From the NCBI GenBank assembly GCA_949752795.1, contig OX457057.1:99041513-99105512 (forward strand): a DNA stretch of 64,000 nt, written 5' to 3'. How positions within the stretch are numbered: the first letter of the stretch is position 1; each line of letters begins with the position of its first letter. Both the position numbers and the translations under genes were made by a program. This stretch comes from Hyperoodon ampullatus (taxonomy: Eukaryota > Chordata > Mammalia > Artiodactyla > Ziphiidae). Under the pieces are notes generated by a model. It was not told the origin of the DNA. It was given only the letters and a program-made list of their open reading frames with translations, and ran no database searches. Below are positions 25,691 through 38,689 of the stretch, piece after piece.

Positions 25691-28109
25691 ACTTGGAATC
25701 CATTTTCTCATAAAAACTTATGACTGGTGGGTAGGTTTCTAGGCTAATAACCAGCAATAATTTTAATTTCTTGCATTAATTTTTTAGTTCCTTAGAGTGT
25801 GGGTAGAAAAATGACATTTTCTCCTCAACCTTTTGGGCATAAGCTTGACGTTAGATAAAAATCTCAAGTGGCTAAAGTAATTTTTGTAATGTTTGTACCT
25901 CCTTTCCATATTCCCATCTCACATCCTTTTCCTCTTTCTCTCCACAGAGTCTGCTCTTCTATTGTAGCAGCCTACACTGTCCTGTTCCCTTGGTATGCTT
26001 GCTTTTCACTTGCTGAAATTCAGAAATGCCTCTTTTTTCCTGATACGGTTTTCGTGGCAATAGCCTCCTGGTCTCAGGTGATGGGAGGAAGGAGGAGTGG
26101 AGATGGATCTGTGGTAGTGACAGCAACCTCTGTGGCCACCTGTTGAATGCAAAGTAGCTAACTATATGTCAGTGGCAACATGTATCTGAATTTTTATTTG
26201 AAATCTTGTTACTAATAAGCTTCATGGAGACAGTGTTCCAAATTGAAATATTCTTTTTTTTTAATGTATGAATTATCTAATGACTAGATCTAGAAAGGTT
26301 TGTCAAAATGTAGATTTTTCTAAAAGAGAAATAGAAGGAAAAAAAAATCTAGGTCAGAAGGGGAAAACACTTAGAGGGAAAGTATCAGTTTATCAAATAG
26401 TCCTGCCAAATGCTCAAACTTAAAACCATTAGGATCAGTTGCTTGTAGCTGTTTAGTGCCAAAAGCAGGCCAGCATCCTCAATATGTCACTTTTTAACTA
26501 TAGGAGAATGGAACACTGCAATAATAAAATATAAATTGAGTTGGCTAAACTTTTTATTACCATTTTAAGTGGAAATCCATAAGAGCTGATTGATTATAGC
26601 TCACCAAATATGAAAATACATCATTCAACTTGACTTTTGAAAATTTGGCTGCTTTATAGTACAGTATTTTGGTGGTTATCAGTCTGTCATTTCATCTAAA
26701 GTGATTTTGTAACCAGTTGTTTGACATTGTATAAATATTACTTTAAAACAGTTTTAATCAGTTGCTTTTGGTACAGTTGGGTGTGTGGAAGAATTCTTTG
26801 AAATAGTAAGAAATTAGCTTTCATTTGACTTGGCTTGAAAATTATTACAATATTTTTATTTCAGAGCCCTTCAGTTAGTTAAATTGGGGTACTGATGATT
26901 CTTTATAGATTTTTGAAAATTTATTTAAGTCAGTTAATGACTACAATAACTATTCTCTAAACCAATTATTGAGATACATGATTGACTGAGGTTTGGGATG
27001 CCACTTTAGATCATTCGTGACATTGAAATTTTGGAATTTGTTGTCTTTGGGAGTAGAGAGAAGTCATGGGCATGTTTTGCTACCAGATCCATTGTTGAGA
27101 TGTCCTAGACCCTGTATCACATTCTGTGTTCCCACAGTGCAGCATTTCTGGGGATTTCATATTGCATTCTGGATAGCTTTCTGCCAGGAGATCAGAGTAC
27201 ACCTGTGTTGGTTTAATGCCACTACCCTTTTAGTTCTATTAAGATTTTCTTTTTTTTTTTCCTTTTTTAATCCTTTTATGGCTTCTCTTCCTGCTCACTA
27301 ACCATGAGTTTCCCACAAGGTTCTTTATTCTTTTCCTTTTCTCTTCATACTTAATGCCTTCAAGAAATATTCTACTTTCTAGTCTTTAACTAGACTTTAG
27401 CTTCCAAGTTGAAAACTTGAAATTTCGATCTCTTACCCAATCTCCAGTCATTTGATTTTGTCTAAAACATCTCTACTTACAAGTTGCATGTATGTCGTTC
27501 CTACTCTCATCCCGAGATCCCCTCTCACCCACACCCGCCAAAAGCCAAAATAACAAACTGATTTTCCTTCCAAACTCTCCTTTTTGACAGTAGTACCACT
27601 AGTCTTTGACTGTTGATTTCTTTTTTCTTCTACTTATTTACCCCTCATATCTAATTCCTAAGTACCTCCTCTTGATTCCTCTAAGTAGAAATTACTTAGA
27701 GATTTGACTGTCTTTCATATTTCCATTTTTACCACCCTACTCTAGGCCCTCACCACTTCATACCTTTGATATCACCATACTGATTTTTAAGTGTTAAACT
27801 TGTCATTGTTTTCTTACATTGGTTATTAACTTATGATAATTATGTTATTTCTGATCTTTTCGAAGTCAAGTGCAAGTACTTCAGGGATTTAAATTTAAGT
27901 TTTTTTATGAACAGTCATCACTTAATGTAGCTACAGTTTTTTCTTACTACTTCAATTTATCAGGTCACTGCTAACACATAAATAGTGTCCTCTTAAAGTT
28001 AATTTTTTTCATTGTTGTTTATCCCCTCCTGGAATATCATTTATATCCCTTTCCACTAATAAGTTTTATCTTTTAATTTAAACAGAAACCTTGTGTTTGT
28101 TTGAACCTT

Positions 28110-28300
28110 ACTTACCAGCTGTGTGAGTTTGGACAAGTTAATTAGCCTCTCTGTGCCTTAGTTTCATTTTCTGTAAAATTAGGGATAATTAATAGTCTTT
28201 ACCTTCTGTGTGGTTGTTGTGAGGATTAGATGAGTTAATATATAAAACTTGCTTAAAGTGTTTAGTACATAGTAAGTGCTCAATAAATATTAGCTATTCA
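28110..28300 (+). mobile_element. MIR SINE
   Basis: GGACAAGTTAATTAGCCTCT, CTGTGCCTTAGTTTCATTTT and GTAAGTGCTCAATAAATATT are clear MIR landmarks. It ends about 450 bp before CEPT1 exon 2. Confidence 0.8.
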
Positions 28301-28748
28301 CATTAAATAAATATCTAGTTTAAGACCCATTTGGTTCAAGTCATTCCTCCACTATTAAGACTAATTTGCTAGCTGTCTTTGGGTATGCCTTGGACCTCAG
28401 TTTCCATATATGTGAAATGATTAGGTCATTTCTAGGATTTTTTTTTTTGATTTATACTACTGAAAGCAGTGTGAGATAGAAACAAGAAGATCATGAGCTT
28501 CGAAGTCAGATAAACTATAAGGTAACAGGAAGCATATTACTATTAAAGTTCTTAATTTTCACTTAAAGGTGAGGTTATATGACTTCTTCTGGCTTACATC
28601 ATCAGTAAGAATTAGAGCTAAAAACAGATCCCTGGTGTTCTGATCCCTGTTTAATATGTAATATTCTATTACCAGTTTGATTTTTTGTTCAATTTACTGA
28701 CATTGATATAAACAGTGGCTGATGAATATATCTTTTTTTTTTCCCCAG

Positions 28749-29158
28749 GTAAAGACTATCCACAAAAAGCTATAAAACAAGATAAATTATACTCCCTAAA
28801 TTTAAAAAAGGCAAGATCCATGAGTGGGCATCGGTCAACAAGGAGACGATGTGGAGATTCTCACCCGGAGTCCCCTCTGGGCTTCGGGCATATGAGTACT
28901 CCAGGGTGTGTATTAAATAAATTGTTTCAGTTACCTACACCACCATTGTCAAGACACCAACTTAAGCGGCTAGAAGAACACAGGTATCAGAGTGCTGGAC
29001 GGTCCCTGCTTGAGCCCTTAATGCAAGGGTATTGGGAATGGCTAGTTGGAAGAGTTCCCTCCTGGATTGCCCCAAATCTCATCACGATCATTGGATTGTC
29101 AATAAACATCTGTACAACTGTTTTATTAGTCTTCTACTGTCCTACAGCTACAGAGCAG
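28749..29158 (+). CDS. CEPT1: CEPT1 exon 2 (71 nt leader; residues 1-113)
   Basis: The T-rich acceptor ends at 28748; the donor CAG|GTAAGA follows 29158. The leader is 71 nt, then ATG at 28820 opens [20 protein letters not shown]. The first 70 or so residues are hydrophilic and cytosolic; [19 protein letters not shown] begins the first membrane segment. The main frame is also open through the leader but has no earlier in-frame ATG in this exon. Confidence 0.96.
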
Positions 29159-32036
29159 GTAAGAGGAATTTCTTTAATAACAGATATAAACATTTATTGC
29201 ATGCCAGAAACCCTATAATTGGGATTTTTAGGTCATTTAACTAAAGGTAAGATAATCTGACAGCTATTTGTCAGCTGTTTTAAAGTATCCTATCATATAT
29301 ATTGTTAATAAAGCTCATAGCTACAACCTACTTTATATACACTATGCTTATGAGAAACCAGAAGCAAAGTGTGGACTCTGATCCCAGTAGATAAATTAAT
29401 GTTAGTTAAGATTAACATGTAAAATATTCCTTTAAAATCAGTAAGTCTCAATTCTTTAAAAAAGAGTTTTATCACATTTTTTAAAAATGGCCAATAAAGT
29501 CTTAGCAAAGTTTAAAATGATCAGAGAGGAAAGTCTGTGATAGTAAGATGACACAGCTATAAATCAGTCTTATCAAAAGTATTCTCTTGATTCCAGTAAG
29601 AGTTATTGAATATCCCTTTTCCCTTCCTGTAAACATATGTGGCTGATAACCTCAGGAGTATCTCTCTTATTCTAAGAAGGCAAAAGAAGTGTAAGAAAGA
29701 AACAGTATAATGTATTTCCTGCTCTGTATCCTGCTATGGCTGCCATTAAAAAAAGGGAAGCATGTTATTGCTTACAAAGACTCTCCCTGGGCCTTCTCAA
29801 ATATAAGTCTCTCCACTGCTATTCCCTCTTTTACTTTCTCTACTCCTTAAAACCAAAACTGAAACTAGAGCCCTTCATCTGAATGGGTAAATTGATGTTT
29901 AATTGATTTTAAAATGTTCTTGTCAAAAAGTGAACTGGGTAAATTAATGTTTAATTGATTTTAAAATGTTCTTGTCAAAAAGTGAACTAAGGTAGTTAGG
30001 TAGATGAAGGAGAATCAAAAACATTTATTGTTCCTGTATTAATCAGAATGATCAGCCAGAGGTAAACCAAGAAGATAGAAGGTGATCCTCAACTAAAGCT
30101 GTTAAAAGTGACTGAACCATGTAAATCATAATGGCCACAACATTCCTTGTCTTGTTTTAAGCTTGAAGTAATTTTTTTTTATGTAGTCTTTTCAGATGAT
30201 TTTTTGAGATAAAATTATCACCATTCAATTCTTTATACCTTTCTGTTTTCATTAATTCATTTGTTACCACATATAGCTCTTAAAGTAGCTATTGAGGGTC
30301 ACAGTTACCTATAAAACATACTTAGTTTTTGTTTTTTGTCTTTTGCCAGATGTTTATTTTCCCCTCACCATTGAATACCTTTATTTTAATTCCTCTTTTA
30401 CTATACAGGTACAGTTTATACAGATTGTATGGATATATTCTGGTTTCCCCTCATTTTCGTAACTATCTTGCTTTACATCAATCAATAAACTTAAAAATAA
30501 ACACCAGTACAATTGTTTAAATATGTCCTGGGATTCTTTATAACATTCTTCGAGCTGTTTTACTCTTGGCTTACTTGAGGACCTGACATATGCTTCCAGA
30601 GGAATCTGGTCCAGATCTCACACATCTTTAGAGGTACAGAAGAGCAGGGAACTGGGTTGGTTCCAGTTGAAGCCTTCTAAGTCCGAAACTAGTTCCAGGA
30701 TGGGGATCAGGGAATGAGAGCAGGGTGGAAGTTAGCTTGGCCACAAATAGTCATTTATTCAACACCCAGAGTATACCAGGCACCATGTTCCCTATAATAC
30801 TTTTCCTTATCCTCTCTTCTTAAGTGATTTGGAATTATTAGAGTAACCTTAGAATTAGTTAAATCTTTGGGGAAACTTCCAGAATAGGAACTACACTAAT
30901 CACAGAGAACTTTTCAGAATGCTGCTGGGAGGACTCAAGGTGGAATATGACTGTACAGTAATAGTTTCCTGATTGATACATTCAGTGTATCAGGCTCTTA
31001 ATGCAGCTGAGACCAGACTGGCTCCTGAATGAGAAGGCTTTCTTCTTAAAACACCTATGAGAGTTGTGAAATAATGGAAACAAGGAAGAAATATATAAAT
31101 ATTAGTTTAGCGTTCTACAGATTCACCAGAAGAAAGAAAAGTCCAAAGATAAGAAGGCTTTGCTCTCTCTTATATATGTAATAACCATCTTGCTGTTTTC
31201 TAGGATTATGTATATACTAATACTTGAAGTTGTCTCTGTTCCAGAGTAACACTTTTCCCCATTAAAATCCTAAAACCCCCAAGAAGTTCCTTGTTTTCTA
31301 GTCCCCTAAAGCAGTACTGTTCAATAGAAATTTCTGTGATGATGGTAGTGTTCTGTGTCTGTGTTGTCTGATATGGAGGCCAAGGATACTTCTGGCTATT
31401 GAACAGTTGAAATGTACCTAGCAACTGAGGAACTGAATTTTTGGTTTTATTTAATGTTAATGAATTTAAACTAAAATAATCACAGATGGCTGGCTAATGG
31501 CCATTGTATAGGACAGTGCAGCTCTAGAGAGTTACTGGATTCCTCTAAGAGTAAGAAGCAGTAGACCCAATGTCTAGAAGGGTAGAGTTCTTAGTCACAT
31601 AAGATAAATCACTTAGTCCAGTGCACTGGCATGTAAACTATGGTTACATAACCACAGTTATTGTTTTCCAGGTTTGTAACTCGAGCCTGGGGGAGGTATG
31701 TACAATGATCCTTTTAGCAACCTCAGTGTTTTAAAATATGAGATTCCAAGAAAACATTTAAGAGAAGATCTTTACCTTTAATAACTGAGATCTAAATAGA
31801 CCTCTGTCAGAGAGATACCTCTTTGCAGTGCAGAATATACTGAATATTTTTTGCAGCTCTGAGTAGTTTTAATTTGCAGCCCTGAGCATTTAATATGGTT
31901 AACTTGATACCAATATCTGAGAAATATCTTGTGGTTATAAAAATTTTGTCATGGCCTGGGCATGGGGAAACAGTAAAAAGTGATGCAAAACACTCTGACA
32001 CATTCTTACGGAGAACAGACCAAATAGAAGCTCTCT

Positions 32037-32071
<35 letters not shown>

Positions 32072-35000
32072 TTTTATTTGTTTTTGGCTGCATTGCGTCT
32101 CTGTTGCTGCGCGCAGGCTTTCTCTAGTTGCGGCGAGCGGTGGCTACTCTTCATTGTGGTGCGCGGGCTTCTCATTGCAGTGGCTTCTCTTGTTGTGCAA
32201 TATAGGCTCTAGGCGCACGGGCTTCAGTAGTTGTGGCAGGCGGGCTCAGTAGTTGTGGCTTGCGGGCTCTAGAGCGCAGGCTCAGTAGTTGTGGCGCACG
32301 GGCTTAGTTGTTGCTCCGTGGCATGTGGGATCTTCCCAGACCAGGGCTCAAATCCGTGTCCCCTGCACTGGCAGGCAGATTCTTTACCACTGCACCACCA
32401 GGGTAGTCCCAAAGCTCTCCTTTTTTAATTCACTACATTTAAATTCAGTATTAGTGGTTCAGTTTCTGTCTGGGAAAAGAGAAACCATTCCTTGAAAATG
32501 TGACCATAAATATTTGAAAAATAATATAAGCACTCTGTCTAGTAAGTAGATCATTATTTTCCTAGTGTTGTTTCATGGAACATTGAAGAGATGCCTAGAG
32601 CCCGTGCTCCACAACAAGGGAAGCCACCGCAATGAGAAGCCTGCACACTGCAACAGAGTAGTCCCCGCTCACCGCAACTAGGGAAAGCCCACCCGCAGCA
32701 ACGAAGACCCAGCATAGCCAAAATAAATAAATAAATAAATAAAATAAATTTATAAAAAATAATAAATAAGTTACATGCTCAAATAAGTTTGGGAAATGGC
32801 AGCATGTTGTATCCCCCTTGAGTATGCACAATATGCTTTAGTGAATAATCACAATATGCATTAGCAATCTTAAGGGCTAGAAGGAGTCTGGCAATTGAAA
32901 AATCTGTTTTAACATTGTTTAATCCAATGTTACCCAAGTGAGTTTAGCATGGAAATTTTCTTTTCGTGTAATACCTATAAGCGTCTTGAAAGATACAATT
33001 TGGGAAAAACTGTACTGGATTATTCATTAATTGATTCTTAGAATCTAAATGTTAGGAGAGATCTTATAGAAGTTACCTAGCCTAATCTCTCATGGGATTT
33101 CTATATTATCCCTGTGAAGTAGTTATCCAGCATCTGTTTGAGTACCCCTACAAAGCAAGGAATCTTAATTCTCTTATAATTCTGATTGTTTACAGAAGTG
33201 TTTCATTATGTAGCACCTGGATCTTCTCTCCCATAGCCTCCAACTTCTCTGAAAAATGAAGATAAAATATCTGCAAGTAAAAATATATTAGCCAGATATA
33301 GTAATTAATATGTCTTATTACTCTTGCTTTTCTTATTTTATTTCACAGGCACCTCTGTGGGCATATATTGCTTGTGCATGTGGCCTTTTCATTTACCAGT
33401 CTTTGGATGCTATAGATGGGAAACAGGCAAGAAGGACCAATAGCAGTTCTCCTTTGGGAGAACTTTTTGATCATGGGTGTGATTCACTATCAACAGGTAT
33501 TGTTGATTTTTTAATATTAATGATTAACAGAGTTAAAAGGAATATGATAAACAGTGATAATAAGATAAATAAGAGGTTCCTGGTGTTATAATAGTTATCA
33601 GAGTAAGTGGTTTTTTGTATTACAAGTTTTAGTATTTTCAAAAAATATAAATCTGGTTAATATTTGTTCATTATTTGGTGGTATTGGGAAATTTAGAAAT
33701 TAATTTCTACTTAAGTTATTTTTAACCCTAAATATTATTGTTTTGGCACCTGTTTTTAAATTCTAAGGGCATAAATTGTTATCATGAAAAAATCTCATAA
33801 ATTATAGATGAGAGTTCAATAATGGGAGACTAGGAAATACGTAGTCTTTATATTTAAATGGATACTATGTAGACATTTAAAATTATGTTGTAGACTTGAA
33901 GTATAACTGTGATAATGGGCTTGGATGCAAAGACTAGAAAAAAATACACTAAGGTGCTAGCAATAGATAGGTTACTGTAATTAGATTATATGTGGTATGT
34001 CTTTATTTGTACCATTTAAAAAATAATATTTCGGTAGTTTTTTAGAGGGAAAAAAGAAATTAGAAATTAAGTGACAGTTTCTAACTAGTCTTCCTTTGAA
34101 GAAATCCCCTCACCCTGACTTCCCACCTGCCCCCGACACACACACACTTATTTTTTATTTAGCAGCTCAATTGGTTTCTTGTCATTTGGCATAGCATTTA
34201 AAATATTTTAAAAGAAGCAAACAAAAACCCTTGATGGTTTTACCTTGTGAACTCAGATTCACAGACGTAGGTGTATGCTAAGATCATTGTTTCAGTGTAT
34301 CCTGACAGCAGCTTGCTTAGTAGAGGGGAAGGAACAGCTAAGCTCTTATAAAGGCTAGTTGGGCATCTTGAAAGGCTATTATAATTTAATTAGTTGGCAG
34401 CAGAATGATAGGTGTCCTGTTTTTTAAGTGATAGTCATTTTTGCATTAGTAGTTTGAGTTCCAGAGTTTTATAGCAAGTCCTTTTTTTTTTTAATGTATA
34501 GTACCCATAATGAAATCTGCTAAATAAGAAAAGACAACTAGGTCCCTTTGTGAATTATCTAGGCCTTTTGTTTTTCTTTCTTTTTGACCTTCTGCCTTGT
34601 AATTTTTCACTGATAACTGGTACTGTAGAGTTGGGGGAATACAGACATACCTCAGAGATATTGTGGGTTTGGTTCCAGACCACTGCAATAAATATTGCAA
34701 TAAAGCGAGACACACAAATTTTTTTGGTTTCCCAGTGTATATAAAAGATATTTTTACACTACACTTTAGTCTATTAACTGTGCAGTAGCATTATGTCTGA
34801 AAAAACAATGTACATACCTTAATTAAAAAATACTTGGGCTTCCCTTGTGGCGCAGTGGTTGAGAGTCCACCTGCCGATGCAGGGGACACGGGTTCGTGCC
34901 CCGGTCTGGGAAGATCCCACATGCCGCGGAACGGCTGGGCCCGTGAGCCATGGCCTCTGAGCCTGCGCGTCCGGAGCCTGCGCGTCCGGAGCCTGTGCTC

Positions 35001-38000
35001 CGCAACGGGAGAGGCCACAACAGTGAGAGGCCCGCATACGGCAAAAAAAAAAAAAAAACTTTATTGCTAAAAAAATGCTATCATCTGAGCCTTCAGCAAG
35101 TTGTAATCTTTTTGCAGTAGTAACATCAAAGATCACTGATCAGAAATCATCATGACAAATATAATAATAATGAAAAAAGTTTGAAATATTTTAAGAATTA
35201 CCGAAATGTGACACAGAGATACTAAGTGAACAAATGCTGTTGGAAAAAAAAAAAAGGCACTGAAAGACTTGCTCAATGCAGGGTTGCCATAAACCTTTAA
35301 CTGGTAAAAAAAAAAAAAAAATGCAGTATCTGGAAGCATAGTATCTGCAAAGTGTAATAAAATGAGATATGCCTGTACTCCAAAAACTGCTAAAGTATTT
35401 TAGTTGCTTTCAAGAAGTTTGGTTCCACTAAGTGGTGTAGTGAAAGAAGAGATTGAAATTACAGGGTAAAGGATAATGTAAAAGATTATATCCTACTTTC
35501 CTGTTTGCATAGATAACTGAGAGAAGATTGTACGTTCACGGCATGTTTTCATTTTGCCTCATGTAAAATCATTTCCAGCTCAGTTAATGTTTGTTATTCA
35601 GATTTTTCAGTTTTCATTGTGATCTTTCTTTTTCAGTTTTCGTGGTTCTTGGAACTTGTATCGCAGTGCAACTGGGGACAAACCCTGACTGGATGTTTTT
35701 TTGTTGTTTTGCTGGGACATTCATGTTCTATTGTGCACATTGGCAAACATATGTTTCTGGAACATTGCGATTTGGAATGTAAGTAACACTTAATGGTGAT
35801 TTTGTTTTCTCTTTCAAATATGTAGAATGTTGCTTATAGGTATTTGAGTATTAGGACTTGATTAAATCACTAGTTTAGTAAATAAAAGAAGTTTAAAAGT
35901 CTCATTATTTTAGCTACTATGTAACGGCCTCAATCATGTGTCCTTCTGTCACACTTTTTAAAAGGAAATATTAGAACCTCCCAACCAATATTTTTAAAGT
36001 AACATGAAAAACAGTAGGCCCTTCACTCATATCCACTGTATTTCCCTCAGACAAATTCATTTTTCTTTTTCCCCACTGTTATTCACCTTAACACTATGTT
36101 TTACTTTGACACATGAAAATGTATTTTCAGGAAAGAAAAGATAGTTTATGAAAGCAAAGAGCAACTCTTATCTCTAAATATCATAGCTTAATTAGATTTT
36201 ATTCTTTTCACATCATTTTATTTATGAATCTATAAATATCTAAGCTCTTGATAATTTAGTGGATATGAGCACACCATATAGATTACTACTGCCAACAAAA
36301 TGCCTAACAATTTAAAAAATGAAATAGAAACTTTCTTCAAACTCCGAAGTGAATAGTTCCTACCTGGTGATTAGTACTTTTCCGTAAATATTAATGAGTA
36401 AACCAGTCTTGGAACAAGGTTAAGGATGGAATTCACCAACCGGTGTTTAATTAAGTATCACAGATCCTATTTACACTGCTCAAGTTAGTCTTTTATTTTT
36501 TTAATGGTGTAGGATTAAAAGATAACCTGAGAAAAGACTCTGAAAACTTCATGGAATATCAAAATAAAAATCTTGATGTCAAATGATAGGAGAATATCTT
36601 AACCTAATCTCTCATTAAGGCAAATCATTAATGAATTTTAAAATTTTAGATCACTGATAAACTTAGTTTTCTAGGCCTTGAAAAAGCCAGAATGCATAGA
36701 AATTTTTAGCTGTTCCCTACAAGTTCACTTCAGGTGATTTTTGCTAACCTTGTTTAAATAGAATTTAAGATGTTCTTATGACAGTAAATGAATAATTATT
36801 AATACTTTGGATATTAACTAAAAGACATGTCTTGGAAGAATGTAAAAATAAAGGGATTTAGAGAATATGTTTAAGGCACATCTCAAGTGACAGTAGCGGA
36901 CATGAGTGTCCAGTTGAAAACTGTATGCCTGTGCATTAATCAGCAGTTTATAAAATGATCTATGCTCAGAAAATATTGAAGATATCTGGTATTAAAAAAG
37001 AGCAGTAATCGAAAATATTATATGCAGATGTTTTTCCTCAGTATTTTCATAGCCTTTACATTATCTCAGTAATGTTTTCATAGTTTTTTTCTGCTTTAGG
37101 TAAAAACCACAAATTATGATAGACTTCTAAGATCACTTGGTTTGCCCTAATTCAGTTTTAATTGTTAGTGATGTTACTGTTTTCAAAAATAGCAGAATTT
37201 GTAGTATCTGTTTTTCACATAGTTTATGTTCATTGGTTATTATCTCACAGTTAACTTTCAGACCCTTATTTTGAAAGCTTATCTAGCCCTAATTTATTTT
37301 CTTTCCCTTTCAAGTAAAGCAGCACCAGCTACATGGTGTAGGAACTGAAGGAAGGAAAGAAAATGAACCGTGGAAGCAAGGGAAGAGTTAAATAGACAGT
37401 GTTTTTAGGAGTGATTTGCTATCACAACTTTCTTTTTGCCGGTCTTAACATTTCCCTTGCAGTGTATTCCTTTGATGAAATATGTACTTGAAGAACTGCA
37501 AGCAGTTCTATATTGTTAAATCATAAGATGCTTATAGGGGTGTGGCAGGAGATAAGGCTGGAGAAGATCCAGAAAATTGAGGGCCTTCTATGTCCTGCCA
37601 AGAACTGAGGGCTTTTTATCCTGAATCTATTGAGAACCTTTGCAGGACCTAAAGCAGGGAAATGACAAAAGTACCTTTTGGAAATACCAGTCTGGCAACA
37701 ATTTGGAGGGTGAATTGGAGTGGGCTGTGACAGAAGTAAGAAGATCCCTTAGGAGGCATCATCATAATTAAATGTGAGGAACAATGAAATCTGAACTAGC
37801 ACAATGACAGTGCTATCGAAGAGAAAGGGATAGGTTGGAGAGAGACTTAAGAGGTAGAAACTGTAGGACATAGTCTGTATTTGGTTATGGAGAATGAATG
37901 AGAGAGCAGAGACTGGAATGACTCCCAGTTCCCCTCCTTGGGTGGTTCGATGGAAGGTGGAGAAAGGCCCTGAAGGGAGAGGAACCTATTCAAAGGAATA

Positions 38001-38641
38001 GTTTTATCTAGAACATGTATGTGAGGGATTTTAGACATCCAAATAGAATGAGAATAGCAGAAAACAGAGCAAGCCTAGAAAGAAGCCCATGAAAATTATT
38101 GAACAGCCAGAGTAGGAGGAGGCATACCAGAATGAAAAGCCAGTAGAGGGATGAATTTCAAAAGAGAACAATGCTAAGTGCTGCCAAGATTCAAAATGAG
38201 GCCAGACTGTAGGGAACAGAAGTGAACGAAATAAATAAGCACACAGTTAATACAGGTTACTTACAAAATGTGTAGCTGGGATGGGAAGGAGCAAGGCATC
38301 AGTTAGAGGAGCAAACATGGGCTCAAAGGAAGAAGGGGTTGGTATTTTTAATGGGAAAATTTTGAACATACAGAAGAAACTGACTTAGAAAAGAGATTGA
38401 AGACACCTGAAGAGAGGGGGCGGGGTGATGTATCGAGCTTAGACTGCTAAAAATGCAGGACCCAAAGGAGTAGAGTTATCAGGCAGTTGGGACTAGATTA
38501 GGAGCACACTCTCCCTCTGAGACTGCAGTGCTTCCTTATAATGGTGTGAAAAAATATCTAGAAATATCGAGACCAGTTGGAATTAATTTCTCAGTTTAAA
38601 TTAAATATTTGTATTGTAAAGGATTTTTTTTAAATTGAGTT

Positions 38642-38689
<48 letters not shown>

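Larger units (their letters stand above)
21932..28748 (+). other. CEPT1: CEPT1 intron 1
   Basis: The first 0.9 kb is the remainder of the CpG island. Beyond it is AT-rich DNA with an L2 fragment and a MIR near the end. The 22.9-25.2 kb and 25.7-28.1 kb stretches hold nothing I can name. It is unusually poor in CHR SINEs compared with the other large introns. Confidence 0.6.
29159..33348 (+). other. CEPT1: CEPT1 intron 2
   Basis: Contains the 52-bp tandem duplication, a hAT MITE and an inverted pair of CHR SINEs. No additional exon signal is seen in 30,000-31,300. Confidence 0.6.
33497..35636 (+). other. CEPT1: CEPT1 intron 3
   Basis: Its main content is the Tigger element with the nested CHR-2 SINE. 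The first 1.1 kb has no recognised feature. Confidence 0.6.

Noticed and set aside
28715..28819. Upstream start MADEYIFFF giving a longer CEPT1 N-terminus
   Set aside because: The upstream ATG lies in intron 1 before the acceptor at 28748; the spliced exon has no earlier in-frame ATG, and the 416-residue form starts at 28,820.
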